DNA of 64,000 nucleotides from Hordeum vulgare subsp. vulgare (GCF_904849725.1 NC_058521.1:562732176-562796175), one strand, 5' to 3'. Positions 46,401 through 58,058 are shown, counted from the stretch's first letter. Made by a program: numbers and translations. The notes: generated by a model not told the origin, from the letters alone.

Positions 46401-47621
46401 GGACGTTATCATTGGGTTCAATAAACGTGATCTAGAAACGGGAAATGTAGCAAACCATTCAAGTTAAGCTTATTTAGTTTGTTAAATGACACTCCCTCCT
46501 TTCACAAATATAAGAAGCCCTTTTTTTTAATCGGATGCAGAGACACGTTTTAATGTGTTTGCTCACTCATTTCAATCCGTATGTAGTTCATATTAAAATA
46601 TCCACACCTTATTTTGTGAACAGAGGGAGCAGTAATGAATGCATTCTATTTTGAGGGAAAACATTTTTTAGGTCATTACTCATTAGGGATATTTGAGGAT
46701 TTACTTCACTAGATCTTTTACTTGTAGAACATATTTCCTTTTCTTTTCAAACAGAGTAAGGCAAATACACTTTGAAAAAATAAATCTTGTTACGGAAAAA
46801 TGAACTATAATACAAAGAGCAAGCTTGAAGTACCTTTTGTCTTGAAGGTGTTCTCTGAGTTTGTTAAGAAGATCTGATGCATCAGCATGAATAGATGATA
46901 CTATCCCAAGCTGGGATAATAAATTACTGAGAAGTTTTGGGATGTCAGGCTTTTGAGAAACTGGAACAAATGCACTACAATCAAAATTCTCTTTGAGCTT
47001 ACGGTACACCTCATTGGCAAGTGTGGTTTTGCCCAAACCTCCGAATCCCACAATTGATACAACCTTGAGATGCCTGTCCTTATCTTTTAAGCAATCCAAA
47101 AGTTCATTTGTTGGTCCTTCAACACCAATAAGGTTGACTGCATTTTCATAGAGTGTGGCGAGTCGTTGGTCAATGGGCACATCTGTTGATGAGGGGATAT
47201 CTAGCTTGTACCTTTGGCGACGGGCACTTGTCTCGAGCACAAGTGCCTTGATCTTTTTGATCCGATTGGCAATCTGATAGCGGGCTCTGAACTTTTTGAG
47301 GAGTCGAGCCATCTTGTGATCAAACCAGTAGCTCTTACTTCTCTCCCCGATGCGGTGCATAAAGTCATCGATGATGTCTTCAATATCGTAGGACATCTCC
47401 CTCAGCGTGTCTCTCCATCTCTTGGTCTGTGGATCCAGCTTCTCCAAATCTGAGAGCATCTCGAGAGTATCCTTCATGCTGCTGAGCTCATCGCCAATGA
47501 ACCTCACTTCCCTCTGTAGGTTCTTCAGCTTAACGAACTCCTCCCCCATGAGGGTAGCCAGCTTACTCAGGATGGAGCTCATGGCGCCTGTTGAAGCGCT
47601 CATCATTAGCCCAACGACCAT
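43489..47621 (-). CDS. CC-NBS-LRR (CNL) immune receptor, two exons, 906 aa
   Basis: Cytoplasmic disease-resistance receptor. Exon 1 is 46834-47621, exon 2 is 43489-45421; donor AAAAG|GTACTT and acceptor TTGTTAG|GTAC join in phase 2 to give DKRYLIIVDDIWD. The coiled-coil region holds YDIEDIIDDFMHRI (78-91, EDVID-like). NB-ARC: P-loop GFGGLGKTT (192-200), RNBS-A-like NFDCSAFVPVSQ (212-223), kinase-2 LIIVDDIWD (265-273), RNBS-B GSRLITTT (290-297), GLPL box CGGLPLAL (355-362), LLYLGMYPEDY (RNBS-D), VHD in place of MHD (485-487). LRRs fill about 540-890. No extra integrated domain. Length and the intron before kinase-2 fit the RPM1/Pik-like grass CNLs. ATG at 47621 is the first; MM at residues 6-7 is an alternative. 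No stop or frameshift seen; expression and specificity are unknown. Confidence 0.92.
45997..46145. repeat. Degenerate array of about 22-bp units in the NLR intron
   Basis: The word (G/A/T)TTGCCATG or a variant starts at 45997, 46018, 46042, 46060, 46084, 46108 and 46129 (spacings 18-24 bp). The flanks 45690-45790 and 46170-46290 have GTGTGGGC in both orientations, which suggests a foldback or Mutator-like non-autonomous element. Family not assigned. Confidence 0.6.
46492..46629. mobile_element. Stowaway-like MITE in the NLR intron
   Basis: Left end CTCCCTCCTTTCACAAATA; right end, reversed, CTCCCTCTGTTCACAAAATA. These are the terminal inverted repeats of Triticeae Stowaway MITEs. 138 bp, non-coding; the TA duplication is not clean at the left side. 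Confidence 0.8.
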
Positions 47622-47694
47622 CCAGCTAGCTATCTCGTAGTTGAGCTCTTTGTTTTCACTAGATCTGTCTAGTCTATTAGACTAGCTCCTGCAG

Positions 47695-47702
47695 TATATA
47701 TG
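47695..47702 (-). promoter_or_regulatory. Possible TATA box of the NLR gene
   Basis: Minus strand CATATATA, about 75 bp upstream of the ATG. The start site is not known; the sequence is short and AT-rich motifs are frequent, so this is tentative. Confidence 0.4.
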
Positions 47703-47743
47703 TCAGAACTTATGAGTTATACATAGCTACCGAGGAAGGATAC

Positions 47744-48008
47744 TACTCCTTTGTGTCATAATATAGTGCGTACGGGCTTTTTAGGAAGTCAAATTTCATC
47801 AACTTTGATCAAGTTTATTGAGGAAAGTGTCTATATATATATATATATATATATAATCAAATTCATATCACTACATAAAACACAAAAAAGACTTCCATAT
47901 TATGTTTATTTTGTATTATTATTGTTGATATTTTTCTCAGTAAACTTGATCAAACTTTGTGATGTTTACCTATAAAAAAACACACTACATTGTGAAATGA
48001 AGGAAGTA
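47744..48008. mobile_element. Stowaway-like MITE upstream of the NLR gene
   Basis: Left end TACTCCTTTGTGTCATAA; right end, reversed, TACTTCCTTCATTTCACAA. The body has paired 'aaactttgatcaag' words and a TA microsatellite (about 47832-47855). It lies about 120 bp upstream of the NLR ATG, in the promoter. Confidence 0.75.
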
Positions 48009-48094
48009 CTTAGCCGGAGGACATGGGTACTAGACTAGCACACTAAGGTGGTCAGCTAGCCAGCGAGGGATGGAGCCTCATTTCTTTCTGTTTA

Positions 48095-48670
48095 TCTTTT
48101 TTTTTAGAAAAGGAGGATGACCCCCGGCCTCTGCATCTGGGAGATGCATGCGGCCATTTTATTGATTATTCTCGAGGACCTTACAAAGCAGTACAATAAT
48201 ATGTGTGAATCCGCCATCTTGGCAACATCTGTCGCTACTCCTATTCATATGATGAAGGGGTGCAAGCTGGACCAAATACCCAGACCTCTCACCTAAGCCT
48301 AACATCTAAAGCCGGAGACCCTGACCGAGCCACATACCGGGTCCGGGGCACAAACCGATCCGACGCACTCACATGTGTCGTCGCCGCCATCTTCCACTGG
48401 TCCATCTTCAGATCAGATTGAGGTACCAGCCTTGGCAGGTGCCTCCGCCATCGACGCCATCATAACGCCAAACGACGACCTCCACCTACGCGAGTCCATC
48501 TCCAAGCAACGGGCGGAGATCCATAGGATAGTAACTTGCCCTTCCAGCAACTTAGTTTTTTCTCAAACCGATCTTTGATACATCTCCACTCCTTGATGGT
48601 CAACTTGCGGTGATGGATGGGGATGCCTAAATATGAGAACGGCAATGAACCACCCTCACAGATCAATCCT
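48095..48670 (-). mobile_element. Truncated LINE (L1-like) fragment
   Basis: The plus-strand T run at 48099-48108 is the poly(A) tail on the minus strand. Before it come the 3' region 'aataaaatggccgcatgc' and, at 48538-48666, an RT piece PFSYLGIPIHHRKLTIKEW and FEKKLSCWKGKLLSYG, typical of plant LINE RT. Most of the ORF is missing and the RT piece jumps directly to unrelated frame, so it is a deletion copy. Confidence 0.75.
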
Positions 48671-48689
48671 ACATATAGTTACTAGCTAA

Positions 48690-49310
48690 CTTGTCGTGGC
48701 ACATATTTCTTTTCCTTCGATTTCACAGCATGCAAGCAAGTTGAAGCGTAGGGAGAAAAGCTGATCATCAGCTTTGAGAGAGTTACCTTGAACCTAGATG
48801 GATCATGTGATCGAGGGAGAAGATTCGGAAGGGGGGTGATTTGAATTGCTCGCCGGAGATAGTGTATTGTACGCGCATAGCTCGCAGGTATGGTCACCTC
48901 TCGCGCTGGAGGGCAAGAGAATGCCGGCCAGTGGACTGCAGGCAAAGATGACAAAACAAACTAAGCGCTCCAGGCGAAGATGTCCTTAGATATGACTTAA
49001 TAGACAGCTTGCCGGCCGCGTACGCGAATCTGAGTTAACTATGGTGCCTTGGCGTTAGCTGGTCATGGACACCATCGCCATTCAGTGTCTATAGCTAATT
49101 GTTAATTTTGAGGTCCTATGTTTGTTCCTTGAGGTTTCAGACCGACTCCTCCCATCCAGTTTTGGGTGCATGTTTACCATGCTCCAAAAGGCATTTTCGA
49201 AAACAGAGGGAGTGTATATCTTGACAGCTTGCCCCATACCGCATACGCAGTTAACTATGGTGCCTTCGCCATTCGGTGTCCGACTGTGCGCCAACATAAT
49301 TCGAGATCCT
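48690..49310. other. Unassigned DNA
   Basis: No gene or known repeat recognised. The words 'ttaactatggtgcctt' and 'gccattc(a/g)gtgtc' occur twice (about 49040-49090 and 49250-49285), a partial duplication about 210 bp apart. Confidence 0.4.
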
Positions 49311-50800
49311 GACCTCCTGGTTAAGTGTGAGTGTGTGACCCGCCAGGACTACTTGACATCTTTCCTTCTTCAAAACGAAGCTAAAACACATATAGCGGCT
49401 TCCTTGTTTGTTTTTTCGTTATCTGTTTTGGCCGGTTTTTTCTTCTGTTTTCATTTTCTTTATTAACTTTTCCAAAATTCACAAATTTAATTTCAAGTCT
49501 TGAATTGTTCTTAAATTAACAAAACTTTTAAAGACGTGAACATTTTCCTAGAATTTTGACCTTTTTAAATTCTATGAACTTTTTTCTGAAATGGTTTTTT
49601 TTTTTGCAAATGCATGAATGTTTTTCAAATCCACAAGCTATTTCAAGTTTTACGAACTTCTTATCAAAACCCGTGAACCTTTTTCATATATATGAACTTA
49701 TTTTCAAATTCAAATTCGTGAATTTATTTTTCAAATCACTGAATGTTTTTAGTGACCTTTTTACAAATCTATGACTTTTCCCAAATCGATAAACTTTTTC
49801 CAAATCCCGAATGCTTGGGCCGGGCCATCAGGCACGCAATGGGACCGATATTGTCGACCTAGCTGGGCCAAGGCTTAAGAATTGGGGACCTCCTATTCGG
49901 CGCCTGCAGCACTCCTCCTCATGGGCCAGCCCATATAAAAATGCGTTGGTCATTAAAAAAATGAAAAAAATTCAAAGAATTTCAAAAATATAAAATTTAA
50001 AAACAAAGTTCAAATAATATGAAAACATGTTCACCGTTTTTTCCAATATCTTTATGGGTTTCTAAAAAGTTCACAGAATTCGAAAACAAACCATCGGTTA
50101 TAAAAAAAAGTTCAACAATTTATAAATCAGTTCACTGGTTTCGAAAAAAGTTCATGAATTTAAAATTATGTCCATAGATATTCAGAAATGTTCACGAATT
50201 TGGGAAAAAATTTACCGATTTCAAAAAAAGTTCAAGGGCTAAAAAAAATTCATGAAGGATCTCTACATGGTCCGGCCCATTGCAGAGCGCTGCAGGCGCC
50301 GGTTAGCAAATTTTGCCTGGCACTTATGGCGCTAAATAGGGTTTCCATAAGAATTGTTTCCTACTTTTTGTTTTTCTATTTTTCGTTAATCTGTTTTTCT
50401 CCTTTTGAAATATATTTTTTCTACACCTATTAATTTTTTGACATATTTTACCAAATAACCAAAAATATTCTTGTTTCCAAACATTGTTTGAAAATTTAAA
50501 AATTATTTTGGAATTTCAAAATATGTTCTGTATTTTGAATTGTATGTTCACAAATTTAAGAAATTATTGTGTTTCAAAAATAGTTAATTTTTAAAAACAA
50601 CATGTGGTTTGACTTTGCTTTTTTGTTTAAAATTTTAATCTACTTTTAGGATTTTTCAACAATTTTGGAAAAGGTGTTCTCGTTTGCAAATTTATTATAC
50701 ATAATTTGGGATTCCATTTTTTTCAAATTTCATGAAACCGTTAGAGCATAAGATTATGTTAATGTTGATTTATAATAATGGCGATTGCAAACAAGGTAAG
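49311..50800. repeat. AT-rich DNA-transposon debris with an inverted-repeat pair
   Basis: Low-complexity words of the type 'ttcaaaaaatgttcacg', familiar from Triticeae non-autonomous DNA transposons. A GC-rich pair of inverted arms lies inside: GGCGCCTGCAGC at 49899 and its complement GCTGCAGGCGCC ending 50300, each extended by a GGGCC(A/G)G block. No coding region. Confidence 0.55.
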
Positions 50801-50869
50801 TATTCAAATTAGAAAAAACTACATGTTCACGGTTGCACCTGTCTAGCCTAGGTTGACACTCCTCTCAAC

Positions 50870-52060
50870 TCGTGGTTTCTTGGACTATTAATAAATGACC
50901 CTAACTTTTCTAAGAAGGTGGGCATCCCATGTTAGGCATTCATGCTAGGTTTTAACGAATTTTGACACCGTTCACATGTTGCGACCAGTCTAGCCATTTA
51001 TCGGCCTTTTTATCATAAAAACTCCAGAAAATAAATCAAGTCTTGAAAACCCACACAACTTGATATGGTGCCTTGAATTGGTTATACAAGGCCATGAAAA
51101 TAATTAAGGTCATTTCAAGGATTTCAAGAAACAACGTACTCTCACATGATCCTTCTCTCGTGCCCGAACAACTTCTGCATGGTCTATTTTTGGACATTTT
51201 CAAATAACCCCAACTTTTGCAAGAAAATGGGCATGCCCATGGTAGACATTCATGTCAGATAACTTGGCATGGTGCCTTGAATTAATGATACAATGCCATG
51301 GAAATAAATTTGGGATCATTTCAAGGTTGTTGAGAAACAACATGCTCTCAGATGGACCCCTATGGCCTACCCGAACACCCTATGTTGAACATGGGCTATT
51401 TTTGGACATGCATGAAATAACACCATCTTTTCCTAGCAGGTGTGCATTCACATGGTAGGTGTCCATGCCAGGTTTGAACGTTGTGCAAGTTGCGTCACGT
51501 CTGGCCATTTATCGAGCTTTTTTCATCGAGAAAACTAAAGAAAATGAAAAGTTGTCAAAAACCAAAGCAACCTTAAATTAGTGATACACGACTATGAAAA
51601 AATAGGGCCAAGTCAATGATGTCGATAAATATCGTGCTCTTAAATGGAGCCTTCTAGCTTACCTCGATACCCTACAATGGACATGGTCTTGTTTTGGACA
51701 TGTTTGAAATGACCCCAAGTTCTTTAGCAGGTAGGCATGTCCATTGTAGGCATCTGTAATAGGTTTAAAAGAATGTTGACACCATATGCAAGTTGCATCA
51801 CATCCGGCCATATATCGAGCTTATTTCACCGAGGAAATTCTTGAAAAGGCAAAACTTATTGAAAACCAAAAAAACTTGGCATAGTGCCTTGAATTGGTGA
51901 TTCAACGTGCTTTCAAACGAAGCCTTCCCGGACACCCTATGTTGAACATAGTGTTTCCTAGGACATTCTTAAAATGACCCCAACTTTTGCTAGCGGTTAG
52001 GCATGCCAATGGTAACCATCCATGCAAGGTTTGAGAAAAAAGGTATTTAAAATCATAATT
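50870..52060. repeat. Five degenerate copies of a unit of up to about 310 bp
   Basis: The anchor (A/G)ACCC(C/T)AACTTTT, or a variant, lies near 50897, 51207, 51421, 51711 and 51976 (spacings 310, 214, 290, 265). Shared words per unit: 'tggcatggtgccttgaatt', 'aaacaacgtgctctc', 'tttggacat', 'catggtagg', 'ggccatttatcgagc'. Some units have deletions. Non-coding; family not assigned. Confidence 0.75.
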
Positions 52061-53170
52061 TGAAGAGGTGCTTATAACTATTATTTTGAGATTTTAACAT
52101 AACTAATAAATACACAATGGTAAAATTGAAAATAGTAAATGATTTTCTTAAAATGTATTTAATAAATGTTTCACTAAGAAAAGAATTTAAAATCATTATA
52201 TAAAAACTTCATTAAAATTTTCGTATTAGTATCTCAAACAATATTTCTGTTTTTACAATTGGTTAAAAAGGTTGAAAATGAATTAACGAAAATAACAGAA
52301 TAACAAAATAAAATTAGAAAACATAGAAATACTTAGGCCATGGCCCAACTAGGAAACAACATCACTCACATCGGGCGCTTGTCGGGAATTTTGAAATTTG
52401 TTTCCATTTTTGTAACATTGTTCATGTTTTAAAAATCATTTTGGAATTTGAAAAAATGTTATATGTTTTATTAAAATTTCGAAACTTGTACCTGTTTTTA
52501 AATTTTTCCTAATTTCAAAAATGTTCAAGAATATAAAAAAGTGCTTTTAAAAAGACAGAACCTAAAAATATATTCATATGTTCACTTTTTCTCCACAAAT
52601 TCAAAAAAACGAGATTTCCAAAAATATTCTTGAATTTAAACATTCTTCATATATCCAAAAAAGGTTACTTTCTCCCAGTTTTTGTGAGAGTTTCTATTTT
52701 TCTTGTGTTTTCTAAAAATGCTACTGTTTTCCAAGAGAAAAGTGTTTTTTTAAATTTGTTTTCGGGTTTTTTTAATTTGTTTTGGAATTTACAAATTTTG
52801 TTTTCATTTTGCAAACTGTTCAAGATTACAGAAAATGTTTATATGTTTCAAAAAATGTAAGGAATCACATTCTTCACATTTTCTAGAAATGTTATGGAAT
52901 TGCAAAAATTATTCAAAAAAGTTTGGAGTTTCATGAATTTTTTGCTTTTACAAAAAAATCGGAATTTCCAAATTGTTCACATTTTGTTTCACAAAAGTTC
53001 AATCCTATTTCAAATATGTTTTTATACATGAATGCTATTGTGTGTTCTTAAAAGTTTCGGGCTATATGAAATCGCAAGTCGTTACTCGGGCGAGTGGCAA
53101 GTGGTGTGCGACTTTTTAGTGCGAGGTCACAAGTTTGAGTCGTTGTTCTCCCTTTTCGTAGTATATATTC
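52061..53170. other. AT-rich stretch without recognisable genes
   Basis: Words 'ttttggaatttgaaaaaatg' and similar recur; similar in texture to 49311-50800, so probably debris of the same DNA-transposon type. At its end is a tRNA-T-arm-like string (near 53125). Confidence 0.45.
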
Positions 53171-53339
53171 TACATAAAACGGATGGATATGACTGAATGG
53201 ACCATCCTACAATGGGTCTTCGTACGATGTATACGTTTTCAAAGGTCCATAATGTTATTACAAAAGTGAGGGGGTTTACCAAATGAAGACTCTTATAGTT
53301 TTATTCTGTTATAATTAGACTTATATGAAATGATGGGGT

Positions 53340-53880
53340 CTAAAAATATTGCTTGTCTTAATTTGTTTACTTTATGTCACCTTGCTCCAAGCATTACTCA
53401 CTTTCTTACTTAATATAGACGCATGTTGGACAACGATCAATGAGTCGAGTAATAATAATAGATGCAGGCAGAAGTCGGTCTACTTGTATGTGGATGTGAT
53501 GCCTATATACATGATTATTGTCGTAAATAACATGTCATGACTATGCATTATTCTGTCAATTTCTCAATAGTAATTTGTTTACGCATCGTATGCTATGTTC
53601 GAGAGATAAGCCTTTAACAAAAACTATGCCCCCGAGTCTACTTGAACATATTTACTAAAACTCCAAAAATACTTTGTTACAATTTATTTATTGTTATTTA
53701 CTTTTATTTATTTATATTATCTATTTACCAATATTTAATCTTGCAAGTAACGATTTCAAGGGGTTTGACAACCCTCTTGCCCTTGAGTGCAAGTGTTTAA
53801 TTCTGTATGTGTAGGTGTTGCCGAAGGGGGTTTGTGTGATTTTCCTATTAGTTTGACAATTTTAGTTTTCACTGAGAGAA
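53340..53880 (+). mobile_element. Old Athila-type gypsy LTR fragment
   Basis: Plus-strand 'gcatgttggacaacgatcaa', 'atgcaggcagaagtcggtct' and 'gtgatgcctatatacatg' match, with changes, the reverse complement of 20440-20680 in the solo LTR. No terminus is found at either end. Confidence 0.65.
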
Positions 53881-54199
53881 ATACTTATCTCTACTATGAT
53901 GCATCTTTCCTCATCTTTGGGGGAAAATCCAACGTAGTTTACAAATAGCAACCCATTTCGACGACATGTCCGTCTTTGCAAACTTAGGGCTGCGATCGGC
54001 ATTGTGTCGGTTGTACCTCACGTGTTGCCGCGCCGCGCACTCGGCATCGAACTATGTTGTCCCTCTCGGAATTCCACTACAACACTTCTCTATAGTACAA
54101 ACAACAGCCAAGCATAGTGTAGGTTGAATTCCAATGGATGGGCATATCAAGTTTCGACCTTTTTGATTCTACTAGGTTGGAAATGTTTGTAGCAGAATT

Positions 54200-55365
54200 A
54201 TACAACTTATGCAGACTATTGTCTCAAGCCTTTAGATACATTATACCATCTCTAATTTGCCAACACATCCATCAATCAATGTCAAACTAGCTTGAACTAC
54301 CAAGCTTAGTATGTGTACACCACAACGGATTTGGAAGAATTTAGTGGACAAAGGCAAACCACATATTGACATATGGGTATGCACGCAAGCTATCATCCTA
54401 TCATTATAAGTTGCATTATCAAGAGTGATGTACATAACTTTCTTATCAATCCTCCATTCATGGAAAGCTAGGTGGACATCATCGGCAATAGATGCTCCGT
54501 CATATGGTGGATTGATTTTTTTTGAACCATACTATCCTTTTGTTTAGTTTTCGATCAACATCTATGTAATGGCAAGTAATGCAAATATAGCTATGGTTGG
54601 TGACTTCGGATTTCCAATTGTCAGATGTGAAGCTAACTCTACTAGGGACAGCAAGAATAATTTCCATCAATTACTTTTTCTAGCTAAGAAACATTTCCAT
54701 TATCTCTCTTTTTATTGTGTGCCGACCAATAGACTTGAATCGTGGACAACAAGCAGACATCTTTGTTCTAAATCTATCTTCTTCAACTCTTGTAAATTGA
54801 TGAGCACGAGACACAAGATAAACAGACTGGATTTCTAGAAACTTGAACATCAAATCTACCATTTTTAATGTAGATGTTCCATCATCATTTGTTTTGGATC
54901 TCAAGAAGAAGATATTTATCGTCGCTTGCTCAATCTTATGCTTCTTTTCAATGTGCCTAAGTAGATGGGATGTATGAGTTGTCAATTTACCCGACAATTC
55001 AGCCTTGCAATGTTTGCATTTAGCTATAATCATTGGATTGCCATCTTTGGAGATCTTTGTGAAGTCCAGTCATACCTTTGACTTCAGTTTAGAAGTAGTA
55101 GGTCGCGGATGCGGTTGTGCCCCTTTGTAGTTGGTTGTGTTGTTGGTACACTTCCTTCCTCTCCGTTAACATTATCTGATCGCCATTTTCCCCTTGCTTT
55201 TGCATGTTTCGGTCGAGTACGAGGAGGATCTGCATGTACAATAAACAATTGCATCGGGTTGTCCTGCCCATCTAATTCTTTGGGATGGTAATCTGGTTCA
55301 TCACCCTCCGGTCCTTCTAATTCTCCCGATTTAATCATGACCAATCTGCACCATATACACAACAT
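54200..55365 (-). pseudogene. hAT-type transposase remnant with BED zinc finger
   Basis: Minus strand: an acidic N-terminal part (55084-55365: SGELEGPEGDEPDYHPKEL), then, in another frame, a BED finger AKCKHCKAELSGK ... HTSHLLRHIEKKH (54930-55030), with an in-frame TGA where Trp is usual just upstream, and after a gap the catalytic-region piece ISLDNA-like MYITLDNATYNDRMIA and GVHILSLVVQASL (54241-54435). This order fits Ac/hAT transposases that host genomes also domesticate, but stops and gaps show a dead copy. A 50-bp direct repeat lies upstream (55391 and 55441). Confidence 0.7.
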
Positions 55366-55554
55366 TACAACAACATATTACAAACAACAACACATTTTCA
55401 ACATCACCATATAACCATCACTCCATCTGTTCAATAGCAGCACATTTTCAACATCACCATATAATCATCACCATATAATCATCACACTATCCTAACAGCA
55501 TAATAACATCCTAACAACATCGTATCATCGTAATTCTAATGATCTTCAAAAAAT

Positions 55555-55890
55555 ATGCCTTGGACTTGGAGGTTTGGAGTTGCAGGCTGGGATGGGGCGG
55601 CACATGTCGGGGAGGGGGTGGGGACGCCGTGGTCGGGGCCGAGGCGGGGCTACCGTGGTCGAGAGGGAGCAGGGCAGCCGCGGTCGGGGACGGGAGGGGC
55701 CACCGCGATCGGTGACACGACGGGGTGGCCGCGGTCGATGAAGAGGTGGAGTGGCCGTGGTCGGGGAGAGAGTGGGGCGGCTGCGGTTGGAGACTGACCG
55801 GGGCGAGACGATGCTGGGCGACTGCGGTCGGGGATGGGACGGGGTGGCCGCGGTCAGAGAGGGAGCGGGATGGCGCCGACCGACAAGGGA
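55555..55890. repeat. G-rich degenerate short repeat
   Basis: Variants of GGCCGCGGTCGGGGA recur with G runs (for example at 55675-55690, 55727-55740, 55756-55765, 55828-55860). Gly/Arg-rich frames in it are by-products. It lies at the 5' side of the hAT remnant and may have been its GC-rich leader. Confidence 0.55.
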
Positions 55891-55989
55891 AGCTAGGTCT
55901 TACGCGTCGCTGTTGTCATGTCGCTAGTTAGGCGGGAGGAGAGGGAGTGGGGGCTGGATCGACGAGTAGGGTTGGGAGTTAGAGTAAGG

Positions 55990-58058
55990 CTCCGCTTGGT
56001 ATGGTGTAAAATTTTACACCTGTATTTATATTATAGTTGTATTTCACATGCCACAACGTAATTTCCACTTGAAAAATGAAATACAGACAAAGGTCTGTAT
56101 ATTTTACAAGTGTATTAAGGACAGTAAAACCGAGTCTAATCCGAGGCCTCTCACGCGTCCACACTCTTTGCCGTCGGATTCCGTGTCTTAATCATTCCTC
56201 GCCATCCGACACACCTTCTCCCGTGCGTGGGCTGCTCGTGGGCCAAACTGTCCTGTGAGCTGCTGCTCCAGAAACCAAATCGAGGCCCTCTCGTTCTTTT
56301 TTACTATGTGACGTCCGATCCTAGATGAACAGTGATCGTTTGCTTCCTCCCGTTCCACCCTGCCGCCGGTGTGCCTGGAAGATGCGAAGGGGCAGTACCA
56401 CACTCGCAACCCTAATGGAGTCGCCAACGGTGGCGGACGCCCCTCTGATAGGCGACGAGAACGGCGTGTAAAACATAACGACGGTATAGGCGAAGAGGAA
56501 CAGAGAAGAATGTGGGTGGTGGTGGGAAAGATCACCGGAGGTGGTTCTGCTCTCTCACGCCTCGCTCTCCGCTGCGTGGGTACCCTAAGCCCCAATTTCC
56601 CGTCTCATTTATCCTCCTCCCTGTTTTGCTGATGAAGACACCACGCAGCGGCGCTGCATCCTGCGGTTCCTGTCGTGCTCCCCGTGACCAGCCTACACAT
56701 CCATATGACCTGATCCAAAGGCAAGGGTAAGGTTCCCTCCCCCCTCTCATCACCTATTGTGTTGACCTATGAACTGAAGTATATTGCCTAGTGTTTCATT
56801 GTAGTTTGAGCCCAACCGTAGAGGAGATTAACAAGACACTTTTTGATGATAAAATGGTAGGAACCATGCAGGAATGTTCAGATGTACTGAAGCATGAAGT
56901 CATGGGCGAACCATACTCAAAGTTGAAAACTTTTGGCATAAGACTTGACAATAGAACATACCCTGAATCTCTTCCGATCTATGGTTTTATTCAATCAACT
57001 TGTGAGGTGAATTGATAGATTATGCATAATATTAGTTTTGTGTTAATTTTGTGAACCTTTATACTAAATAACATTTACATCAGTTATCGCAAAATACTAC
57101 ATGGATGCAAATTTCATAGCAATAGAGAAGTATGATTCTTATTAGGATTTAGGACTATGCTTACATACATGAAGAATGCAAACACTTAATATTTTGATGT
57201 GCAAATATAATTCTACATCTACATACCTTTGAAGTATTTTTAGTTAGTTATTATTGCAATATGAAACTCTGCATCTTCAGGACATGGTCTCATATATATT
57301 TTGTACTGGCATCATGGAAGTTGACATGTATTTCCTTCTCATCCACGACCTTACTAGAAGCATCATCCATGCTCGACCATATGATTTAGCTGCATGGTTA
57401 TCATTACAATATTTCAGCACCAACGTGAAAAAACAATATATCTTCCTGATTCTACACAACTACTCTCTGAAGTAATGCAATACTCAGTCCTGAACAATGA
57501 ACGAGCCTACTCCACATCCCTACAGGTTAGACAAGCTTCATATCCCATTTAATCAGCACTTTCTGCATATACGTTCAATCTTATGTGAACAGAATCTGTT
57601 TCAATCCATATGGCACAAGCTCCCAAATTCTAAAGATTTACCTAGATATTTGTTTTTTAGTTTGAAATCGCCAAACCAATTAAAGTCAGGTCTAAAACCT
57701 TCGTATATATTTTTGCCTTTAGTTAATCAAGTTTGTGCACGATGCATGTACCACCGGAACATCATTTTTTAAAATCTAGCCACTTCTCTTTAGCCTCAAA
57801 TCATTCAAGCCATTAGGCTCGACACTAAAACATTTGCTTTTACAACTATTTGTGTGTAGACCATGACTAATGATACTGTTCTTTCTTCACGTGCCCACTA
57901 CTCACAATTAGTTCTGAGAGGCTGAAAATAATCCAAACCTTATAGTAAAGAATGTAAATAATAGAGTAAAAGGATCATGTTCTTTTTAAGACCAATGAAC
58001 ATAGTTTTGCATACATTCCCTTTTGTCCTCCATATTGACACAATATTTTGATGCAGTA
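55990..58058. other. Unassigned DNA with small ORFs
   Basis: A small inverted pair around 56007-56115 (TGTAAAATTTTACACCTGTA and ACAGAC..TGTATATTTTACAAGTGT) may mark a MITE or hAT end. A plus-strand ORF 56791-57015 (LSPTVEEINKTLFDDKMVGT) and a preceding GC-rich block with donor-like AAGGGTAAGG at 56724 look gene-like, but I recognise no domain. The stretch 57020-58058 holds nothing I can name. Confidence 0.3.

Larger units (their letters stand above)
45422..46833 (-). other. NLR intron (1412 bp) with transposon debris
   Basis: GT at 46833-46832 and AG at 45423-45422 on the minus strand. It separates the P-loop exon from the kinase-2 exon. Contents: a MITE at 46492-46629, repeated 'gcccacac/gtgtgggc' words between 45690 and 46290, and a short-repeat array at 45997-46145. 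Confidence 0.85.

Noticed and set aside
53120..53150. tRNA-like T-arm string (GGTCACAAGTTTGAGTC)
   Set aside because: No acceptor stem, D-arm or anticodon arm can be placed around it; similar strings are common at ends of Triticeae DNA transposons.
56369..56740. Gene exon on either strand
   Set aside because: GC-rich with donor-like sites, but overlapping frames on both strands and no recognised protein; kept only as unassigned DNA.
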